The translations under genes and the position numbers were made by a program. This document shows, piece by piece, positions 6,071 to 7,764 of a DNA stretch of 7,764 nucleotides. The number at the start of each line of letters is the position of its first letter. Positions within the stretch are counted from its first letter, which is position 1. The stretch lies in NCBI GenBank assembly GCA_038746745.1, contig JBCDKJ010000103.1, positions 1-7,764 on the forward strand, read 5' to 3'. Source of the DNA: JANQIO01 sp038746745. GTDB lineage: Bacteria > Pseudomonadota > Gammaproteobacteria > Pseudomonadales > Halieaceae. The notes below the pieces were generated by a model. That model saw only the letters and a list, made by a program, of their open reading frames with translations, ran no database searches and was not told where the DNA came from.

Positions 6071-6097
6071 TATGGGGACAGCAGCGTCAACTTCAAG
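6070..6097 (-). promoter_or_regulatory. Sigma-32 heat-shock promoter for hslVU
   Basis: On the minus strand the -35 element CTTGAAG (6097-6091) is followed by a 13-base spacer and the -10 element CCCCATAT (6077-6070). This matches the sigma-32 (RpoH) pattern CTTGAAA, about 13 bases, CCCCATNT at all but one position. Transcription should start near 6062-6064, giving a leader of about 20 bases before the hslV TTG. The hslVU genes of E. coli are sigma-32 dependent, so position and sequence agree. The -35 lies fully in the gap after the SPOR gene. Confidence 0.85.
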
Positions 6098-6123
6098 CAC
6101 CTGCCCCGCGGCGCCGACGCTTT

Positions 6124-6684
6124 CTAGCCCGCCGGCCGTTTTAGCAACAGGGTGTCAATGCCCTGTTGGGCTGTCAGGCTGCGCGCACTCTGCAGGCGAG
6201 AACGCGACTCGAAAGGACCTATATACACACGGTACCACTGACCATTGTCGACGTCCGCGGCTTCAACGCTGGCATCCAATCCCAAAAGAATCAATTCCGC
6301 GCGGCGCCGATCTGCATCTTCGGCTTGTTTAAATGAACCTGCCTGAAGCAGATATTGGCTGATACGAACCGGGGCTGTTTCCGTCGCAACGGTATCAGGC
6401 TCCAGTTCGACATCGATGCGTTGCTCGGGCAGCAGCGTGTAAAAGTCGAAGCGGGGCGTAGGCCGGTCTTCCTTGGGCTCAGGTGTGGCCGCTACTGCGT
6501 TGGGTGCAGGGACGGGCGACTGCAATGCCAGCCACACCAGGCCTGCCAGAAATACACCGCAAAAGAGTCCAGCGATAAACCAGGGCCAGGGGGCGGGCGC
6601 CGGCGCGGTGGTCGGGCGCTTTTTGCGAGCGCCACTGCCGCCGCGGCGGGTTTTTTTGCTCTTGTTGGCAAAGTCCTGAGTCAA
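6124..6684 (-). CDS. ftsN: FtsN-like SPOR-domain cell division protein
   Basis: This is a bitopic inner-membrane protein with the FtsN layout. It has a short basic cytoplasmic tail (1-32, many Lys and Arg), one membrane helix (about 35-55), a proline-rich periplasmic linker, and a C-terminal SPOR domain (about 108-184, starting YLLQAGSF and containing WYRVYIGPF). SPOR domains bind septal peptidoglycan lacking stem peptides; FtsN triggers septal synthesis. At 186 residues it is much shorter than E. coli FtsN (about 320), chiefly through a reduced linker. A compact RFDFYTLLPEQ block (78-88) just outside the membrane is the best candidate for the short essential activating segment, but that is inference. 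The start is TTG at 6684, two bases after the argS stop, with GAGAG about nine bases away inside argS; no ATG or GTG alternative is evident. Its place before hslVU matches E. coli ftsN-hslVU. Another SPOR protein remains possible. Confidence 0.85.
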   Translation of the reverse strand: MTQDFANKSKKTRRGGSGARKKRPTTAPAPAPWPWFIAGLFCGVFLAGLVWLALQSPVPAPNAVAATPEPKEDRPTPRFDFYTLLPEQRIDVELEPDTVATETAPVRISQYLLQAGSFKQAEDADRRRAELILLGLDASVEAADVDNGQWYRVYIGPFESRSRLQSARSLTAQQGIDTLLLKRPAG

Positions 6685-6686
6685 GG

Positions 6687-7764
6687 CTACATACTCTCTG
6701 GTGCGCTGACGCCCAGCAGGTGAAGTCCATTTCGCAGCACCTGGCCAACCGCTGTAGACAGGGCTAGTCGTGCATCTCGCAAAGCCTTATCCTCCACCAG
6801 CACCTTGTGGGCGTTGTACCAGCTGTGAAAGTCTGCTGCGAGGTCGCGCAAGTAGTTCGCCACGCTGTGTGGCTCGCAGCGTTCTGCGGACACCGACACC
6901 AACTCGGGATACTGATCCAGGCGCTTGAGCAGCGCTTTCTCTTCATCAGCTACCAGTCTTTCCAATGCGGCCAGGCCGTTCGCTGGCTGCCAGTTCTCTC
7001 CGGCTTCCGCCAACTTACGGAACACACTGCACACTCGGGCGTGCGCGTATTGGATGTAGTAAACGGGATTGTCGTTGGATTGCGCCAGGGCCAGGTCAAT
7101 ATCAAAGGTCAATTGCGAGCCCGCCGCGCGAGCGGCCAGGAAATAGCGCGTTGCATCCCGGCCGACTTCGTCGATCAGGTCGCGCAGTGTGACATAGCTA
7201 CCCGCACGCTTACTGATTTTGACCTCATTGCCGCCCCGCATCACCGTCACCATCTGGTGCAGTACATACTCTGGCCAGCCCTGGGGAATACCCACGTTCA
7301 GCGCCTGCAGGCCAGCACGTACGCGCGTGATGGTGCTGTGATGGTCAGCACCCTGCACATCGACAACGCGATTGAAGCCTCGTTCCCACTTATTGTGGTG
7401 ATAGGCAACATCGGGCAGGAAGTAGGTATAGCCGCCTCCCTGCTTACGCATGACCCGGTCCTTGTCGTCTCCAAAGGCCGTCGTTTTTAGCCACAGTGCG
7501 CCCTCGGCTTCATAGGTTTGGTCGCGCTCGACCAGTGCGTCTACCGTCGCCGCGACAGCCCCTGACTCATACAACGAGGACTCAAGGAAGAATACGTCAA
7601 AGTCCACTTCAAACGCTTTCAGATCCAGATCCTGCTCGTGGCGCAAGTAGGCCACCGCAAACTCGCGAATTGCTTCAAGGTCATCTGCATCTCCTGCTGC
7701 GGTTACCTGCTTGTCCGCAGCCTCAACGGTTGCGCCCGTCAGATAGTCGCGCGCCACATCGGCA
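6687..7764 (-). CDS. argS: Arginyl-tRNA synthetase (ArgS), N-terminal part outside the window
   Basis: ArgS is the class I synthetase that charges tRNA-Arg with arginine. The C-terminal 358 residues are present; the family usually has 560 to 590, so the tRNA-binding N-terminal domain and the HIGH motif lie beyond the window. The frame is open to the edge (reading A-D-V-A-R-D-Y-L), so no start is seen here and the GTG at 7757 is an internal valine. Visible landmarks are YFLPDVAYHHNKWERGF, the GADHH block, the KMSKS-type loop KISKR (7220-7206) followed by AG, SNDNPVYYIQYAHARVCSVF, and the helical DALR anticodon-binding domain. The end GLHLLGVSAPESM is typical of the family C terminus, so the 3' end is intact. 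The SPOR gene starts two bases after the stop, so the two are probably co-transcribed. Confidence 0.97.
   Translation of the reverse strand, partial: ADVARDYLTGATVEAADKQVTAAGDADDLEAIREFAVAYLRHEQDLDLKAFEVDFDVFFLESSLYESGAVAATVDALVERDQTYEAEGALWLKTTAFGDDKDRVMRKQGGGYTYFLPDVAYHHNKWERGFNRVVDVQGADHHSTITRVRAGLQALNVGIPQGWPEYVLHQMVTVMRGGNEVKISKRAGSYVTLRDLIDEVGRDATRYFLAARAAGSQLTFDIDLALAQSNDNPVYYIQYAHARVCSVFRKLAEAGENWQPANGLAALERLVADEEKALLKRLDQYPELVSVSAERCEPHSVANYLRDLAADFHSWYNAHKVLVEDKALRDARLALSTAVGQVLRNGLHLLGVSAPESM

Noticed and set aside
6105..6126. GC-rich palindromic bases (CGGCGCCG) after the SPOR gene as a terminator
   Set aside because: No T run follows on the coding strand, so it does not look like an intrinsic terminator.
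5727..6332. A 201-codon plus-strand frame opposite hslV and the SPOR gene
   Set aside because: It runs antisense across two conserved genes and the heat-shock promoter and resembles no known family.
6637..6657. Plus-strand GC stem followed by seven T, like an intrinsic terminator
   Set aside because: No plus-strand gene ends here, the stem is only about 4 bp with a 4-base loop, and the bases encode the basic tail of the SPOR protein on the other strand.
6807..7490. A 227-codon plus-strand frame opposite argS
   Set aside because: The minus strand encodes an intact, clearly recognisable ArgS across the whole stretch; the antisense translation shows no family motif.
1..7764. A previously undescribed multi-gene system, mobile element or CRISPR array
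   Set aside because: All genes belong to well-known housekeeping families in a conserved order, with gaps of at most 79 bp. I saw no integrase, transposase, terminal repeats or regularly spaced repeats.

Overview
This is an ordinary chromosomal housekeeping segment of a gammaproteobacterium with moderately high GC. Every gene I can support lies on the minus strand, so transcription runs from the high-coordinate end to the low one: argS (3' part) > SPOR/ftsN-like > hslV > hslU > DUF971 gene > ubiE > ubiJ > ubiB > hisI > hisE (5' part). Placement in Gammaproteobacteria rests on gene order: ftsN-hslV-hslU as in E. coli, ubiE-ubiJ-ubiB as in E. coli, and ubiB-hisI-hisE with unfused hisI and hisE as in Pseudomonas. 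A marine Cellvibrionales/Halieaceae-like source is a guess from protein flavour only.

Region 1 (about 6045-7764) holds the end of arginyl-tRNA synthetase, a short FtsN-like SPOR protein two bases downstream of it, and a 79-bp gap. That gap carries a near-consensus sigma-32 heat-shock promoter for hslVU. Region 2 (3755-6044) holds the HslVU protease (HslV peptidase, HslU unfoldase) and a small DUF971 protein. Its start codon lies in a perfect 13-bp tandem duplication. Region 3 (677-3704) holds three ubiquinone genes: the methyltransferase UbiE, the lipid-binding accessory factor UbiJ and the atypical kinase/ATPase UbiB. Region 4 (1-643) holds hisI and the 5' part of hisE, two consecutive steps of histidine synthesis.

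The genes are tightly packed: gaps are 1 to 79 bp, and no stretch over 300 bp lacks a gene. No RNA gene, mobile element, CRISPR array or unknown multi-gene system is visible. The interest lies in regulatory detail: the heat-shock promoter, a hairpin that could hide the hslV ribosome site in read-through mRNA but be lost from heat-shock mRNA, four consecutive genes with TTG or GTG starts, and the duplicated start region of the DUF971 gene. All sites were read by eye; none has been tested by folding, alignment or database search.
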